From Candidatus Treponema caballi (lineage in GTDB: Bacteria > Spirochaetota > Spirochaetia > Treponematales > Treponemataceae), in contig JAGHRS010000006.1 of assembly GCA_018066285.1 (NCBI GenBank), positions 1 to 64,000 of the forward strand: a stretch of 64,000 nucleotides of DNA. The letters are read 5' to 3'. Position numbers and translations under genes: made by a program. The notes under the pieces were generated by a model. The model had not been told where the DNA came from. It did no database searches and saw only the letters and a list, made by a program, of their open reading frames with translations. Shown here one piece after another: positions 54,395 to 63,115 of the stretch (position 1 is its first letter; each line of letters starts with the position of its first letter).

Positions 54395-56164
54395 TTATTC
54401 ACCGTCCTTAAGTAAAGCTGCAGCATCAGCAGTCAGCGTACCTTTCTGTGAAGCATACAGTTCTTTGATTTCAGCTTCCTTCGCCTTGAAGGCATCTGTC
54501 ATCCATTCAATATAATTCCAGTCGATGAATGTCTGACGCAGTTTGTTGAAGTAGCCACGTGCTGCATCCTTTGTCTCAAACTCGAATGCAGTTCCAAGAA
54601 TTTCAATGAGGTACTTGAAAACGTATGTCTGGCGTTCAACGCTTGCTGCGGCATCAATTTCATCGAATGAGTTCTGCTGGAAGTAAACAGAATCAAGGAA
54701 GTCGCTCTTCAGGTAAGCTACGAAGTCTTCTGTACTTGTACCTTCTTCACCAACAACCTTCATCATCTGATTGACTTCAGTACCACGTCTCAGTGCACGG
54801 CGTGCAAAGTTTACCCAGTCTTCGCGGATGACGCTCTTGTACTTTGACCATGAATCAAGCGGGTCGATTGCAGGATACTTACGTGCATCAGAGCGTTCGC
54901 GTGAAAGTCCGTGGAATGAACCGACAACCTTCAGTGTAGCCTGGGTAACAGGCTCTTCAAAGTTACCACCTGCAGGAGATACTGTACCACCGATGGTGAC
55001 GGAACCGATTGAACCGTCGTTCATCTTTACGATACCAGCACGCTCATAGAATGCAGCGATGTAAGATTCGAGGTATGCAGGGAATGCTTCCTCACCAGGG
55101 ATTTCCTCCAGACGTCCTGACATTTCACGAAGTGCCTGTGCCCAGCGTGATGTTGAGTCAGCAAGCAGCAGGACGTGCAGTCCCATCTGGCGGTAGTATT
55201 CAGCAAGTGTAACTGATGTGTAAACAGAAGCTTCACGAGCTGCAACAGGCATTGAAGACGTGTTACAGATGATGATTGTTCTTTCCATCAGTGAGCGGCC
55301 TGTTCTCGGGTCAGTCAGTTCAGGGAACTCCTTAAGGATTTCAACAACCTCACCAGCACGCTCACCGCAGGCAGCGACGATAACGATATCAACGTCAGCG
55401 TTACGGCTTGTTGTATGCTGAAGAACTGTCTTTCCGGCACCGAATGGGCCTGGGATACAATATGTACCACCCTTTGCAACAGGGAAGAATGTATCGATAA
55501 GGCGGATCTTGGTGACCATTGTCTCTTCTGGCTTAAGGCGCTCTGCGTAACAGTCAACTGCACGCTTTACAGGCCAGCGGAAAGCCATGGTAACTTCATG
55601 GTCCTTCCCCTTCTCGTCTGTCAGGACTGCTACTGCGTCATGTACCTTGTACTCGCCTTCAGCCTTGATTGACTTTACAGTGTATGTTCCGTAGAACTGG
55701 AACGGCACCATGATCTTGTGAACAAATGGTCCTTCTGGTACAGAACCCAGGCAGTCACCGCGCTTTACGGTATCACCGGCTTTTGCAACAGGAGTGAATT
55801 CCCATTTTTTATCAACATCGAGTGCATTCAGGTAAACACCGCGTTCAAGGAACCAACCAGCCTGTTCAGCAAGCTGAGGAAGCGGGTTCTGCAGACCGTC
55901 GAAAACCTGACCGAGAAGTCCCGGTCCGAGTTCTACAGAAAGCAGGTCACCGGTGAACTCAACCTCGTCGCCGGTCTGGATGCCTTTGGTCATTTCAAAG
56001 ACCTGCATCTGAGCCCTTCCGTTGCGGATACGAATAACTTCGCTCTTGAGGCTCTTTCCGCCGACCTTTACATAACCTACTTCGTTAAGGGCAACATCGC
56101 CGTCGAAAGTAACACTGATCATGTTACCGTTAACTGCAACGACCTTTCCTTTTGTATCTTTCAT
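54395..56164 (-). CDS. atpA: V-type ATPase catalytic subunit A
   Basis: The catalytic head subunit, 589 residues. The Walker A motif is GPFGAGKT (residues 239-246); the catalytic region continues with [16 protein letters not shown] and [21 protein letters not shown] non-homologous insertion (about 115-195), characteristic of A subunits and absent from F-type beta, is present. ATP hydrolysis or synthesis is coupled to ion flow through AtpI/AtpK. It overlaps the DUF2764 gene by 4 bases. Confidence 0.98.
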   Translation of the reverse strand: MKDTKGKVVAVNGNMISVTFDGDVALNEVGYVKVGGKSLKSEVIRIRNGRAQMQVFEMTKGIQTGDEVEFTGDLLSVELGPGLLGQVFDGLQNPLPQLAEQAGWFLERGVYLNALDVDKKWEFTPVAKAGDTVKRGDCLGSVPEGPFVHKIMVPFQFYGTYTVKSIKAEGEYKVHDAVAVLTDEKGKDHEVTMAFRWPVKRAVDCYAERLKPEETMVTKIRLIDTFFPVAKGGTYCIPGPFGAGKTVLQHTTSRNADVDIVIVAACGERAGEVVEILKEFPELTDPRTGRSLMERTIIICNTSSMPVAAREASVYTSVTLAEYYRQMGLHVLLLADSTSRWAQALREMSGRLEEIPGEEAFPAYLESYIAAFYERAGIVKMNDGSIGSVTIGGTVSPAGGNFEEPVTQATLKVVGSFHGLSRERSDARKYPAIDPLDSWSKYKSVIREDWVNFARRALRRGTEVNQMMKVVGEEGTSTEDFVAYLKSDFLDSVYFQQNSFDEIDAAASVERQTYVFKYLIEILGTAFEFETKDAARGYFNKLRQTFIDWNYIEWMTDAFKAKEAEIKELYASQKGTLTADAAALLKDGE

Positions 56165-56709
56165 ATAGCTCTATTCTCCAATATCTGATCATAGATTTTT
56201 CTGTAGGAAGCCTGTCCTGCTTCTTCACTGAATGTGCGGATGCGCTTTCCAAGCTTAAGGCTCAGTGCATAGGCAAAAACTGCATCAGTTGAAAAAGCGT
56301 CAGAGGGACTTATACGATTAAGCAGCTCTGCGCGTGCTTTATTCAGGAATAACTCTGCTTCAAGGGGACTTTCGTATCCGCAGGCTGTACGTGCTGTCTG
56401 CACGATTTCTGACGGAATGTCGATTCCCTCATCAACAGTGAAATCCTTCTTCATCCGCTGTGCACGGATGGTACCCAGCATGAACCTTAAGCTTCTTTCC
56501 CAGTCATAGAACGTGTCGAGGAAAGCGGAACCTGTACGGACCTTCTTTCTCGGTGGTTCAAGGGACAGAGTCTCAAGGGTCTTTAGGGCCTTCTTGTCCA
56601 TAAAACGTGAACAGAGATCGTAAAAGTATTCTTCCGAAATTGGCAGCGGCTGTGTATTGTCTTCAGGCAATGCAGGCAGCTGCGAAATCAGATAATACCA
56701 GCTGCTCAC
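56161..56709 (-). CDS. DUF2764 protein of the V-ATPase operon
   Basis: A 182-residue helical protein of DUF2764, a family found next to V-type ATPase genes in treponemes, chlamydiae and Bacteroidetes. The N-terminus SSWYYLISQLPALPED is the family hallmark. It sits where subunit C (the d-type rotor adaptor) is encoded in other V-ATPase operons, and no separate C gene is present. That makes it a candidate functional counterpart of subunit C, an inference from position. It overlaps atpE and atpA by 4 bases each. Confidence 0.85.
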   Translation of the reverse strand: MSSWYYLISQLPALPEDNTQPLPISEEYFYDLCSRFMDKKALKTLETLSLEPPRKKVRTGSAFLDTFYDWERSLRFMLGTIRAQRMKKDFTVDEGIDIPSEIVQTARTACGYESPLEAELFLNKARAELLNRISPSDAFSTDAVFAYALSLKLGKRIRTFSEEAGQASYRKIYDQILENRAI

Positions 56710-57317
56710 TTGGCAGCCTCTTTAAGGATTGCAGCTGTTGCCGGATTAAGGTAATCAGCGAAAAGGTCTGCTACAGCTTCTGCTGAGAAGTCATAGAATG
56801 CAGCGCCATTGTTTACACCAATCTTGAATCCTGCTGTAAGTCCTGAATCTGCTTTAATTTCAAGACCCTTTGCAATTTCAGCTTTCAGTGCTGCTGTAAG
56901 GCTGTCTTTGAGAGCTCCAAGATCCTTATCAGAAAGCAGTACAGAAAGTCCTTCTGCATCACTGCTTCCAGCCCAGGCTTTTACGGTCTGCGGAATAAGT
57001 GACTTAAGCATGTCTGCGTTGTAAGCAGACTTTGTTTCCGTCTTGATGAGCGCATCAAGTTCAGCAACAACTCCATCACGGAAAGAAATCAGCAGATTGC
57101 GTCCGGCCTGGCCGATTGCATCTACGCTGGCTTTTTCCATACGTTCAGTTTCTGCTTTCGCAGTCTTGATGATGCCTGCTGCCTTCTCTTCTGCTTCTGC
57201 TACAATTGCAGCTGCCTTTTTCTCGGCTTCCGCAACTATTGATGCAGCTGAAGCTTCTGCTGAAGCAACACCATCTTTCTTGATCTTGTCGATCAGTTCC
57301 TGTAATTGGACGTCCAT
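56706..57317 (-). CDS. atpE: V-type ATPase subunit E (peripheral stalk)
   Basis: A 203-residue protein. The first 80 residues form an Ala/Glu/Lys-rich coiled coil (AEKKAAAIVAEAEEKAAGII), and the C-terminal half is a globular domain that binds the head, as in subunit E of the peripheral stalk. AGAGGTG precedes the ATG. It is the first gene of the operon E-X-A-B-D-I-K and follows the aldose epimerase by 34 bases. No subunit G/H partner gene is seen nearby. Confidence 0.9.
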   Translation of the reverse strand: MDVQLQELIDKIKKDGVASAEASAASIVAEAEKKAAAIVAEAEEKAAGIIKTAKAETERMEKASVDAIGQAGRNLLISFRDGVVAELDALIKTETKSAYNADMLKSLIPQTVKAWAGSSDAEGLSVLLSDKDLGALKDSLTAALKAEIAKGLEIKADSGLTAGFKIGVNNGAAFYDFSAEAVADLFADYLNPATAAILKEAAK

Positions 57318-57351
57318 AGAACACCTCTAGTAAATATATGTAAAAGTCTCT

Positions 57352-58386
57352 TTACCACTTGAATGATTCAACGGTAACAGCTTCGTATACTTCTCCCGGA
57401 TGCAGGATGCAGTTCGGGAACTCAGGCTTGTTTGGAGCATCAGGGAAAGCCTGTGTCTCAAGGCAGAATCCTGAATGCTTGTTGTAGATATCGCCGTTCT
57501 TTCCCTGAATGTTGTTCAGGAAGTTTCCTGTGTAGAACTGTACACCAGGCTGATTTGTTGAAATAGACATGCTTCTGCCTGTTTCAGGCTCGTATACTTC
57601 AGCAACTTTTGTCAGCCCTGACTTTGCCATGTTCAGGCAATAGCAATGATCATAGCCGAAACCTGTTCCTGCAATATCCTTGCGGACAGCTTTCTTTGAA
57701 GTGAAGTCAAACGGCGTTCCCTTAACGGAAATTTTCTTTCCAGTCGGGATAAGCTTGTCGTTCACTTCAAGATACGAATCTGCATTCAGGGAAACTTCGT
57801 GGTCAAGGATATCTCCCTTTCCGGTACCCTTAAGATTGTAATATGCGTGATTTGTAAAGTTTATTGGAGTATCAGCGTCAGTTGTAGCACGATAGCGCAG
57901 AGTCAGCTGATTGTCGTCATTAAGGAGATAGCAGACTTCAACCTTTACGTTTCCAGGGAATCCCTGGTCACCGTCAGGACTGTCATAAGTAAACTTAACG
58001 CCGGTTCCCTCTGCAGTCTCAATTTCCTTTGCATCCCAGATTATTCTTGACCAGCAGTCGAATCCGCCATGAAGGACGTTTCCGTTATCGTTGTTGTCAA
58101 GTTTATATGTCTTACCGTTCAGTTTGAACTGGGCATCGCCAATTCTATTTGCAAAGCGACCTACAAAAACACCAAGATAGTAACTCCATGTGTTCATGTA
58201 TCCTTCTATTGTGGGGTATCCGAGTACGATGTCATCTTTCTTTCCGTTTTTTGACGGGATTACGATACTTGTGAGAGTACAGCCGTAATCAGTTACAGAG
58301 AATGACATTTCCTTGTTGCTTACGGTGTACAGATGCACTTTTTTACCGTCAGATAAAACCGCAAACTTTTGTCTTTTTACTTTCAT
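57352..58386 (-). CDS. galM: Aldose 1-epimerase (galactose mutarotase)
   Basis: Mutarotase interconverts the alpha and beta anomers of galactose and glucose. The 344-residue protein has the GalM motifs GRFANRIGDAQF, NVLHGGFDCW (catalytic-site histidine), TNHAYYNLKG (second histidine) and the closing segment SGFCLETQAFPDAPN, whose Glu acts as the base. There is no signal peptide, so it is cytosolic. AAAGGA precedes the ATG. It lies directly upstream of the V-ATPase operon on the same strand and may be co-transcribed with it, though no functional link is evident. Confidence 0.95.
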   Translation of the reverse strand: MKVKRQKFAVLSDGKKVHLYTVSNKEMSFSVTDYGCTLTSIVIPSKNGKKDDIVLGYPTIEGYMNTWSYYLGVFVGRFANRIGDAQFKLNGKTYKLDNNDNGNVLHGGFDCWSRIIWDAKEIETAEGTGVKFTYDSPDGDQGFPGNVKVEVCYLLNDDNQLTLRYRATTDADTPINFTNHAYYNLKGTGKGDILDHEVSLNADSYLEVNDKLIPTGKKISVKGTPFDFTSKKAVRKDIAGTGFGYDHCYCLNMAKSGLTKVAEVYEPETGRSMSISTNQPGVQFYTGNFLNNIQGKNGDIYNKHSGFCLETQAFPDAPNKPEFPNCILHPGEVYEAVTVESFKW

Positions 58387-58548
58387 ATATCCTTTCCAAC
58401 TTTAAGCATTTATTTGTGCCAGCTCCGATACTGTCACAAGATACAGTATATACTTTTTCAAAACAAATTGGTAGGAAGTTTTCCGAATAAATGGCGGAAT
58501 ATTACGATTTTATGAGCATTTTCAGGCTTTTTACCCTATACTGTTTAT

Positions 58549-58839
58549 ATGGATTCACATGAAAAACTGGGAACACTTTTAAGTGAATATCTTTCTTCTC
58601 AACAGGATGTTAAAAAAAACCCCACGGATGTACTTCAGTCATTTCATTTTTTGGGACTTACGGAATTTGCATCAAAAGAACATGTGGATGAAACGTATCA
58701 TGAAAAATGCAGGGAACTCGAAACGGATATGATGAATTCCGGAAACAGCAGATTTTCCCGTGAGTTTATGGCACAGCAGAAAAAAGAACTTGATGACGCC
58801 TACTCGCTTATCACAGCCTGGCTTTCAGACAAGTCCTGA
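58549..58839 (+). CDS. Small J-domain-like protein without HPD
   Basis: A 96-residue soluble protein. The middle (LQSFHFLGLTEFASKEHV followed by DETYHEKCRELE and KKELDDAYSLITAWL) has the spacing of a DnaJ-type helical hairpin (a Leu-Gly-Leu opening, a Tyr in helix II, an Ala-Tyr in helix III), but the HPD tripeptide that stimulates DnaK is absent. It may be a J-like adaptor, or the likeness may be chance. A TATACT box (58537-58542) ends 6 bases before the ATG and there is no ribosome binding site. It stands alone between galM and the convergent regulator gene. Confidence 0.65.
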   Translation: MDSHEKLGTLLSEYLSSQQDVKKNPTDVLQSFHFLGLTEFASKEHVDETYHEKCRELETDMMNSGNSRFSREFMAQQKKELDDAYSLITAWLSDKS

Positions 58840-58865
58840 AACCGCTTTCAAGGCACCGCGCGCCC

Positions 58866-60215
58866 TCAGTCGCTGACACCCCACTCGTCCAGTTTCCTGT
58901 GCAGCGTCTTCCTGCCTATTCCAAGCACATCAGCAGTCTTAGACTTATTACCCTTGTTTATCGCCAGGTTCTGCATAATAATCATCTTTTCAGCATCTTC
59001 CATCTTCATGCCTGCAGGAATCTGAATGACTTCCTCAGATGAAGCCTGGCTTATGTTCGGTGGCAGGTCATCAAGCGTAATCTTCGTTCCCTCGCACATG
59101 ACAACGGCGCTTTCCATGCAGTTCTGCAGTTCGCGGATGTTTCCCGGCCAGCTGTACTTGTACAATGCAGAACGGGCGCGCTCATCTATGCCGGTAATGT
59201 CTTTTCCGTTTTCCTCTGCAAATTTCGAGAGGAAAGACGTTATGAGAAGCGGAATGTCTTCTTTGCGTTCACGAAGCGGCGGCACGTGTATCTCAACTAC
59301 TTTAAGACGGTAGTACAGGTCTTCGCGGAAACGCTTTTCCTTTACTTCTTCCTCAAGATTACGGTTTGTTGCGGCAATGATGCGGGTATCTACATCAAGC
59401 GTCTGGGTTCCACCGACACGTTCAAACTTCTTTTCCTGAAGGACGCGGAGAATCTTTATCTGCACGTTCTGGTTAATCTCGCCAATTTCATCAAGGAAGA
59501 TGCTGCCGCCATCTGCAAGTTCAAAGCGGCCGCGCTGCATTGTTGCAGCCCCGGTGAACGCGCCTTTCTCGTGACCGAACAGCTCGCTTTCAATAAGACT
59601 TTCTGTGAGCGCCGCACAATGCACTTTGACAAGCGGTTTGTCCTTTCTCTGCGACAGATTGTGGATTGCGTTGCAGATAAGCTCCTTACCTACGCCGCTT
59701 TCTCCTGTAATGAGCACGTTAGCCTTAGATGCCGCAGCTTTCTTCACCAGATTGAAAACTTTCTGCATTTCGGCGCTCTTACCTATGATGTTTTCAAAGC
59801 TCTTTGAACTATTGAGCTCTTCCTGGAGCTGTCGGTGCTGCAGGATAAGTTCCCTTCCCTGCGTTGCACGCTTTACGACCATGGCAAGCTCATCAAGATT
59901 TACCGGCTTTGTAAGGAAATCGTATGCGCCGTTCCGCATGGCGTCTACAGCGCTGTCTATGCTTCCGTGTCCCGTAAGCACGATGACAGGAACGCCCGGA
60001 TTTTCGGCAGTCACTTTTTTCAGGACCTGCTCACCGGTAACTTCCGGCATGCGGAGGTCGGTAATGACAAGATCAATATCGCCCTGTGCAACACGTTCAA
60101 GGCCGAGCTTACCGTTTTCAGCAGTAAAAGCATTGTAGCCTTCAAGCTCCATGGCTTCAGCAAGGCCTTCGCGGATGTTCTTTTCATCATCAATAATAAG
60201 AATGTTGAACTGCAT
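58866..60215 (-). CDS. NtrC-family sigma-54-dependent response regulator
   Basis: A 449-residue regulator with three domains. The receiver (1-120) has the phosphoryl-accepting Asp in LVITDLRMPEVTG. The AAA+ domain (about 140-370) has Walker A GESGVGKE and the sigma-54 contact motif ESELFGHEKGAFTGA. The C-terminus is a Fis-type helix-turn-helix (KTADVLGIGRKTLHRKLDEW). It activates sigma-54 promoters in an ATP-dependent way; its targets are unknown. A near-perfect AAAGGAGG precedes the ATG. The gene for the likely partner kinase lies 26 bases upstream. Confidence 0.96.
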   Translation of the reverse strand: MQFNILIIDDEKNIREGLAEAMELEGYNAFTAENGKLGLERVAQGDIDLVITDLRMPEVTGEQVLKKVTAENPGVPVIVLTGHGSIDSAVDAMRNGAYDFLTKPVNLDELAMVVKRATQGRELILQHRQLQEELNSSKSFENIIGKSAEMQKVFNLVKKAAASKANVLITGESGVGKELICNAIHNLSQRKDKPLVKVHCAALTESLIESELFGHEKGAFTGAATMQRGRFELADGGSIFLDEIGEINQNVQIKILRVLQEKKFERVGGTQTLDVDTRIIAATNRNLEEEVKEKRFREDLYYRLKVVEIHVPPLRERKEDIPLLITSFLSKFAEENGKDITGIDERARSALYKYSWPGNIRELQNCMESAVVMCEGTKITLDDLPPNISQASSEEVIQIPAGMKMEDAEKMIIMQNLAINKGNKSKTADVLGIGRKTLHRKLDEWGVSD

Positions 60216-60241
60216 GTGCGTCCTCCTTTACTGCTTTTCCG

Positions 60242-61432
60242 TCATTTAGCTGATATGAGATGACGCTCTTTCTGTGGAATTGGAAGTGAAATGGTAAATT
60301 CCGTTCCTTCTCCGATATATGACTTGACCTCTATGGAACCGTTGAATTCCTGGATGATCTTGTACACCATGGTAAGACCAAGACCCGTTCCCGTCATCTT
60401 TGTCGTAAAATATGGCTCAAAAACACGGGCGGCAGTCTCTGCATCCATGCCCTTTCCCGTATCCCTTATTTTGACCAGCAGCATGTCGCCTTTTACTTCA
60501 GTTTCTGCAGTGAGGGAATCTCCTTTCTTCATGGCTGCAATGGCGTTCTGTGCAAGGTTGATGAAGACCTGCTTGAACAGTTTAGGATCAATCATGACAT
60601 TTGGAACAACTTCTGCAAACGCTGTCTTCATGACCATCCCTTCTTTCTCAAGTTCAGGCGTAATGAACTCAGCGTAATCAGCAAGCAGCTGGTTGACGTT
60701 TGCACTTTCAAGTGTTGCTGACACAGGCCGTACCGCAAAGAGGAAATCGACAATTGTTTTATTGAGCCGCTCAATCTCTTCGTTGACAACATCAAGATGC
60801 TTTTCAATGAATTTTTCATCCGGCATGACATTATCTTTCTTTCGGGCCGCGGCAACTGCTTTCTGTACCAGCTGAATATGAATGCTGATGCTTCCAAGCG
60901 GGTTCTTTATCTCATGCGCCACGCTGGCTGCAAGATTCGTAAGACGGGCAAGATTTTCCATCCGGTGGAAAAGCACTTCCTGATTGCGCTTTTCCGTAAC
61001 GTCATAGACTTTTATGATGATGCCGGCAAACTTCTTTTCCTGCATGAGGGGCTGAATGTTCACCTGAATGATTTTCTGCGTACCGCCTGAACTTTCAAGC
61101 GTAAACTCTGCTTCTCCGTAAACTTCCTGACGGCTGCTTGTTTTCTGGATGAATGCTCCGACATCTTCATCATTTATGAGATTCCACACAGGTTCAGGAT
61201 TTTCGAGCCAGCTTTCAGAATCGCGGATATTAAGAGGCAGCAGTTTAGAAGCAGCCTTGTTAGTCTGAATCAGGTTCCACTCTGCATCACATATGAGCAG
61301 ACCTGTGTTCAATGATTCAATAATAGAACAGAGCGTATCATTTTCTTCAGTTATGGATTCAATGAGCCGCTCAACCTGATCCTGGGAAAGACGGGATATC
61401 TTCTTTGAGATACGTCTAGCATACTCTGTCAT
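60242..61432 (-). CDS. PAS-domain histidine kinase (NtrB-like)
   Basis: A 396-residue soluble sensor kinase. A coiled N-terminus is followed by a PAS domain (about residues 30-155), a HisKA domain with the phosphorylated histidine in SVAHEIKNPLGSISIHI, and the ATPase domain with the N box VFINLAQNAIAAM, IRDTGKGMD and GTGLGLTMVYKIIQ. It lacks membrane segments, so the signal is internal. It most likely phosphorylates the NtrC-like regulator downstream. Its start overlaps the holB gene by 17 bases. Confidence 0.94.
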   Translation of the reverse strand: MTEYARRISKKISRLSQDQVERLIESITEENDTLCSIIESLNTGLLICDAEWNLIQTNKAASKLLPLNIRDSESWLENPEPVWNLINDEDVGAFIQKTSSRQEVYGEAEFTLESSGGTQKIIQVNIQPLMQEKKFAGIIIKVYDVTEKRNQEVLFHRMENLARLTNLAASVAHEIKNPLGSISIHIQLVQKAVAAARKKDNVMPDEKFIEKHLDVVNEEIERLNKTIVDFLFAVRPVSATLESANVNQLLADYAEFITPELEKEGMVMKTAFAEVVPNVMIDPKLFKQVFINLAQNAIAAMKKGDSLTAETEVKGDMLLVKIRDTGKGMDAETAARVFEPYFTTKMTGTGLGLTMVYKIIQEFNGSIEVKSYIGEGTEFTISLPIPQKERHLISAK

Positions 61433-62624
61433 ACAGTGCCTCCAGCGCCGCAGCCGGACTTATGTTATATAAGGTAATGCTTTCGTATGCCTTTTTTGCT
61501 GAAAGTACGAGTTTTCCAACATATTCAGAAGTCTTAGCCACATTATTTTCGTCAGTCCGTGAAAGAAGCGCCTCTAAATTCTGATAAATTGCCTCAAAGA
61601 AGATTTTAAGGCTGATGCGCGGCTCAAAATTCTTGCAGCTTTTTATCATGGCCTCAATATCAGGGCGCTCTCTGCGCCATATCTGACCGACAAACTGTGT
61701 TGCAAGTGAGTTGATTTCATTTGCCGGAACTGGCAGAAACTCTGTCAGATAGCTGTTGAGGGACGAAAACTGCTCTGTATTTTCCACATGAAAGACGCGT
61801 TTAAGCACTTCCTGCTGTTGAGAAGCTGTTCTGTCTGAAAAAGTATACGTCCTCACACGGCTCAAGATAGTTTGCATGACAGCGCCACGCCGTTCTGTCG
61901 TCAGTATGAAAAGCGTTCCTTCTGGAGGTTCTTCAAGGATTTTCAGAAGCGCGTTTCTGGCGCTCTCCTCCATTCTGTCCGCGTTCTCAAGGATGACGAC
62001 TTTCTTCATGCCATCTGTGGTGTAGTGCGCCCATGAAGATATGTGACGTATCTGGCTGACGGGAATAGCGTCGTACATGAAGCTGTCTTCAAGTTTTTCG
62101 CAAGTCTTAAGAAGTGCTTCCACAGATTTCTTCACATCATCTTTTGCACCAAGTTCACGCGTTGTATCAAGCTCCTCAAGATCGTTATCAATACTTTCTA
62201 TAAGCGGAGAAATCTTTGAGGCTTTGTCATCATCTTTATAAAGGACAGGAGAAAATCGTGCCGTAAGCTTACGGATGCTTCTGATGAAAAGATAGCGCGT
62301 TGCTGTAAGATAGGATGCATTATCATCAAGAGCTTTCAAGAAAGTCTGTGCCGCAGCTTTAATTTCAAGCGTACAATCGCGCGGTCCTGCCAGAAGCAGG
62401 TTCGGGCTGTTCAGCGCTTTCTGATGAAGGCAGGAAGGACACGTACAGATCCAGGCTCCCTTCTGAGGCCCTGTACATGAGAGCACACGGGCAAGTTCCA
62501 GCGCGCATGTCAGCTTTCCAGAGGAAGCAGGACCTGAAAAAAGAAGCGAGTTTGGCAGCCTTTTATTGATGATGTCATCAGAGAGTAATCGTGCAGTATT
62601 CTGATACAGCAGGTTCTCAAACAT
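61416..62624 (-). CDS. holB: DNA polymerase III delta'-like subunit with large insertion
   Basis: A 402-residue clamp-loader AAA+ protein. The opening LPNSLLFSGPASSGKLTCAL holds a P-loop-like segment in which GK is followed by Leu-Thr, as in a weakened or inactive nucleotide site. A zinc module (CTCPSC with an upstream Cys) is present. VVILENADRMEESARNALLK and EEPPEGTLFILTT match delta'/gamma subunits. About 100 extra helical residues (115-210) separate the zinc module from the usual core. It overlaps cvpA by 1 base and the kinase by 17. Confidence 0.85.
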   Translation of the reverse strand: MFENLLYQNTARLLSDDIINKRLPNSLLFSGPASSGKLTCALELARVLSCTGPQKGAWICTCPSCLHQKALNSPNLLLAGPRDCTLEIKAAAQTFLKALDDNASYLTATRYLFIRSIRKLTARFSPVLYKDDDKASKISPLIESIDNDLEELDTTRELGAKDDVKKSVEALLKTCEKLEDSFMYDAIPVSQIRHISSWAHYTTDGMKKVVILENADRMEESARNALLKILEEPPEGTLFILTTERRGAVMQTILSRVRTYTFSDRTASQQQEVLKRVFHVENTEQFSSLNSYLTEFLPVPANEINSLATQFVGQIWRRERPDIEAMIKSCKNFEPRISLKIFFEAIYQNLEALLSRTDENNVAKTSEYVGKLVLSAKKAYESITLYNISPAAALEALYDRVC

Positions 62625-63115
62625 TAAGCAGTCACCAGGGAATTAATGTACTGAGTCGGATTAGAAATAATCTTGATGAAAATCTTCTGGAAGAAACTTC
62701 CGCGTACAATCTGAGTAATGTTTTCAAATGGAAGTGCATTAATCAGGAACAGCACGAGGAATACAACAATGAAACCTTCTATAATGCCAAGGAAGAAACC
62801 AAGTGATTTATCAAGTCCTTTCATTATGTTTCCAGAAAGGAAGATTTTCTTGAGAATAACCTGAATAATACGGAGAACGAGATAAACACCTATAAAGATT
62901 GCAACAAATGAAAGTAGCGCCTGCAGGAATGGAATGGAAACCCATTTTGCCATATAAGGCATCAGTTTTCCATAAAAGACGAGTGCAAGGATGATTCCAA
63001 GGAAAAAAGCAGCCTTTGAAAAGACTTCACCAAGGAATCCCTTTATTGTTGCTGAAATTGCAATGACAAGAATAATCAGTAAAAAAATATAATCGATGAT
63101 AACCAGTCCACTCAT
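62624..63115 (-). CDS. cvpA: CvpA-family membrane protein
   Basis: A 163-residue protein with four membrane helices, typical of the colicin V production (CvpA) family. GLVIIDYIFLLIILVIAISA at the start and KGLDKSLGFFLGIIEGFIVV in the second half are family-like. CvpA is linked to envelope homeostasis; its molecular role is not settled. It overlaps murG by 4 bases and holB by 1 base, so it belongs to the murG-cvpA-holB-kinase-regulator chain. Confidence 0.9.
   Translation of the reverse strand: MSGLVIIDYIFLLIILVIAISATIKGFLGEVFSKAAFFLGIILALVFYGKLMPYMAKWVSIPFLQALLSFVAIFIGVYLVLRIIQVILKKIFLSGNIMKGLDKSLGFFLGIIEGFIVVFLVLFLINALPFENITQIVRGSFFQKIFIKIISNPTQYINSLVTA

Noticed and set aside
59286-59807. 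Plus-strand open frame of 173 codons opposite the NtrC-like regulator
   Set aside because: The minus-strand gene has complete AAA+ and receiver motifs; the opposite frame shows none.
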